A DNA stretch of 64,000 nt from Saccharomycopsis fibuligera x Saccharomycopsis cf. fibuligera (lineage: Eukaryota > Ascomycota > Saccharomycetes > Ascoideales > Saccharomycopsidaceae), in contig CP012811.1 in assembly GCA_001936135.1 (NCBI GenBank), positions 2,480,001-2,544,000 on the forward strand, given 5' to 3'. The stretch's first letter is position 1. Each line of letters opens with the position of its first letter. A model generated the notes under the pieces. It searched no databases and had not been told where the DNA came from. It worked only from the letters and a program-made list of their open reading frames with translations. Positions 61,897-64,000 of this stretch are shown here, one piece after another. The translations under genes and the position numbers were made by a program.

Positions 61897-64000
61897 TCAA
61901 GGAAAGTCGCCAAAACGCTTACCAAAGTAACCATCTGGAGCAGTAGATGGGTCCAATAAAGCAGCAGCCTCACCATCAAGACCAACATATGGAACGGTGT
62001 TTCCCCACCAGTCAATAGTGAAACCCTTATATTGAACAGCAAAGAAAATGATAACAGCAGAGAAGGCCAAACCAGAATCCAAACCAGCAGACAAAACATA
62101 GTTGTATTTTTCCCACCAACCAGCAAATCTGTTTTTGATGTAACTCATGAAGGCATAGTTGACATACCAACCTGGCATAACATAAGCAAGATTATTTGGT
62201 GCATAAATGAGCATACCACCGATGATAAGAGTAGGTTGGAAGTATTTTGTTTGCTTTGGGAAGAAACGTTTGATGGCAATGCAAACAACAGCAAGAAGGG
62301 CGCCAATCAAAAAGGTGTACTGCAAGATTGGATATAAACCATTGAAGACACGTTTTGGGCCAATGACACCCCAAAGCACAGAAGCAGAGTAAAAAGTTCT
62401 TTCACCTGGACAGGAGAATTTGTCTGGTTGCTTTGGATCACAAAAATCTTTAATGTTAGACATAGAGAAGTTAACAACAGCTAAACACACAATAATTTGA
62501 AGAATGGTACAAAGCAACTGACCTCTGAAAATAGCCAATGGTGGTACTTTAGCATAGTGGGCCATCTTCTGGTCACTAATATAATTTTGAGCTTGACCAT
62601 TAATGTTGTAACCATAAGCTTTCAAAGTGTTCAATGCATCACCGTTACCTGGAATAGCATAACCAATGATCAATTCAACAAGGACGTTAAGACCAAAACC
62701 AAAACCAGTGACTGCCTGAATAAGAGTCAATGGAATCAAAAAGACGAAATTGATACCAATGGTGAAGAAAATACCCCACACTGGAGTATTGGCTGGATAT
62801 ACCTTAACACATAAGATACCAAATACAATAGAAATAACTAAAATGACAAGGAACCACCAATCTGGAGTCTCCTTATACTTAGCCATCATTCTAGATTGCG
62901 GATCCTTAAAGTCAGTGAAGTTAGATCTGCCAATACTTGTCAATGATTTTTTCAAAGATTTGATAGAATTCCACATTGCTTTTCTTTCAATGTAGCAAGT
63001 GTAAATAAAACCAAATGGGTATATGGCAAAAAAGGCACCATATACGACAAGATTAGCAGCGGTATAGTATGGTGGTCCATATTGTTGATATTTTTTAGTA
63101 TCAAAGACCTTGTTAGTGAGGATCTCAGTGACAGCATACGAGTCCCCGGTGTTGGCAAAAATTCCGTTACTGTTGATTGGCAAGTATGCACTCCACAAGT
63201 AATTAGAGTAATAGACGCCGATGATCGCAAAGAAGGCGATAAAGGATCCAATCATTTGGTTGGTGTAGGAATAAAACGGAATGGACAATGCACCATTACC
63301 GACAATCATATTCCAATCAAACGTGGCAACAGGGTTCAACCCAAGACCAGAAACACTTCCAGTAATAGTAGCAAGATTGAAGTTTTCTGGCTTAATCCAA
63401 GTCATCCAGTTGAAGTTGGAGAGAGCCTCGAACAAGTAATCTGGAACCCAGAACCACAAGAAGGAGATAATGGCGACAACAAAGAAGAAATAGTAACGAG
63501 TAATCGTCCAGCCATGGATGCATTCTTTCTTTTCTGGTTTTAACAAAGCTTGGTTCAAGGCAAGGGTTGGCAACAAAGTTGGCCAGACTGCTCTAGATGG
63601 ATAAATAACGATTTTTCTCAAGACACCAGCAAAACCAAAACCAAGAAGTTGAGTGGAAATAGCTAGCAAAACTTGATATCCAAGAGAAACCCATTTACCA
63701 CCATAAAAAAGATCCAATTTTTGCACAATAATGTTTGAGGTCACGTATATACCGCCAATAGCAACGTTGAAGCAGATAGTTGCAAACATTTGTTCTTTAT
63801 AGCTCCATGGGCCTGGGTTTAAAGAATGTCTAGTGCCAAAGAGAGTGAAGCCCCAGTCTGGTAACACCTTTTCCAAAAACTTACCGCATGGGTAAAGCAA
63901 CATTTGGCAAACCGAAGAAGATAAAGAAATAGAAGGTCTTCTGTGGCTGAAGAATTCGTTAACACCAGTACCGATTATGGTCCAAATAAAAGCCAAAAAG
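61897..64000 (-). CDS. Oligopeptide transporter (OPT family), tandem copy 2, 5' end beyond window
   Basis: The visible 700 or so C-terminal residues start within the first membrane segment (LAFIWTIIGTGVNEFF) and run to the stop at 61897. The N-terminal coding part lies past the right edge of the window. Compared by eye with copy 1 it is identical apart from one Ala-to-Val change (IYVASN to IYVTSN is Ala to Thr) near the third segment and the tail GKRFGDFP against GKRIGNFP. All visible OPT motifs (NPGPWSYKEQ, KVPPLAIFRG) are intact. The single interior base difference is at 63741. Promoter and start cannot be judged here. Confidence 0.92.
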   Translation of the reverse strand, partial: FLAFIWTIIGTGVNEFFSHRRPSISLSSSVCQMLLYPCGKFLEKVLPDWGFTLFGTRHSLNPGPWSYKEQMFATICFNVAIGGIYVTSNIIVQKLDLFYGGKWVSLGYQVLLAISTQLLGFGFAGVLRKIVIYPSRAVWPTLLPTLALNQALLKPEKKECIHGWTITRYYFFFVVAIISFLWFWVPDYLFEALSNFNWMTWIKPENFNLATITGSVSGLGLNPVATFDWNMIVGNGALSIPFYSYTNQMIGSFIAFFAIIGVYYSNYLWSAYLPINSNGIFANTGDSYAVTEILTNKVFDTKKYQQYGPPYYTAANLVVYGAFFAIYPFGFIYTCYIERKAMWNSIKSLKKSLTSIGRSNFTDFKDPQSRMMAKYKETPDWWFLVILVISIVFGILCVKVYPANTPVWGIFFTIGINFVFLIPLTLIQAVTGFGFGLNVLVELIIGYAIPGNGDALNTLKAYGYNINGQAQNYISDQKMAHYAKVPPLAIFRGQLLCTILQIIVCLAVVNFSMSNIKDFCDPKQPDKFSCPGERTFYSASVLWGVIGPKRVFNGLYPILQYTFLIGALLAVVCIAIKRFFPKQTKYFQPTLIIGGMLIYAPNNLAYVMPGWYVNYAFMSYIKNRFAGWWEKYNYVLSAGLDSGLAFSAVIIFFAVQYKGFTIDWWGNTVPYVGLDGEAAALLDPSTAPDGYFGKRFGDFP

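Noticed and set aside
1-64000. tRNA genes or CRISPR arrays
   Set aside because: No A-box/B-box pair with a plausible cloverleaf and no spaced direct-repeat array was found by eye; a covariance-model search would be decisive for tRNAs and snoRNAs.

Overview
The window is nuclear DNA of a budding yeast, most likely from the Candida/Lodderomyces (CUG-Ser) group. Nearly all genes are compact yeast orthologues. Introns carry yeast signals (GTATGT, GTAAGT or GTACGT at the 5' end and a TACTAAC branch point). Leucine is mostly TTG, and by eye I saw no in-frame CTG in NCS6, SDH2, SNU13 or VMA3; CTG avoidance fits a CUG-Ser yeast. A sorbose-reductase-type dehydrogenase, duplicated OPT peptide transporters and long Asn/Gln/Asp runs also fit that group. 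The species is inference; leucine and serine at CTG codons are uncertain.

Layout, left to right: PRS3 (-), SPT7 (+), YHM2 (-, two introns), ESS1 (+, intron directly after the ATG), an unrecognised membrane/coiled-coil gene (+, intron), RSC4 (-), an AMMECR1-domain gene (+), ETP1 (-), a small GPI cell-wall protein (+), SDH2 (+), a SOU-type reductase (+), an unrecognised Asn-rich coiled-coil gene (+), GOS1 (-), CTK1 (-, hidden first exon), SUR2 (-), NCS6 (+), VMA3 (+, two introns and a 13-nt exon), ROT2 (-), SEO1-like permease (+), SNU13 (+), a large DDB1/CPSF-A family gene (-), FMP46-like gene (+, intron), HUL4 (+), and two tandem OPT transporters (-), the second cut by the window end.

The genes are independent transcription units; the window is not an operon or a mobile island. 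Themes recur: chromatin and transcription (SPT7, RSC4, CTK1, ESS1), of which CTK1 and ESS1 both act on the RNA polymerase II C-terminal domain; mitochondrial metabolism (YHM2, SDH2, FMP46); secretory pathway (GOS1, ROT2, SUR2, VMA3); and nutrient uptake (SEO1-like, OPT pair). No tRNA, rRNA, CRISPR array, intact transposon or plasmid origin was seen.

The most interesting points are the spliced structures that simple open-frame reading misses (eight introns in six genes, including the 13-nt VMA3 exon and the ATG-only ESS1 exon), the two OPT genes that are almost identical inside but abruptly different at the 3' end (a gene-conversion signature), a recurrent TTAATGCATA element upstream of SDH2 and SNU13, and a zinc-ribbon-like coding relic between the OPT genes.
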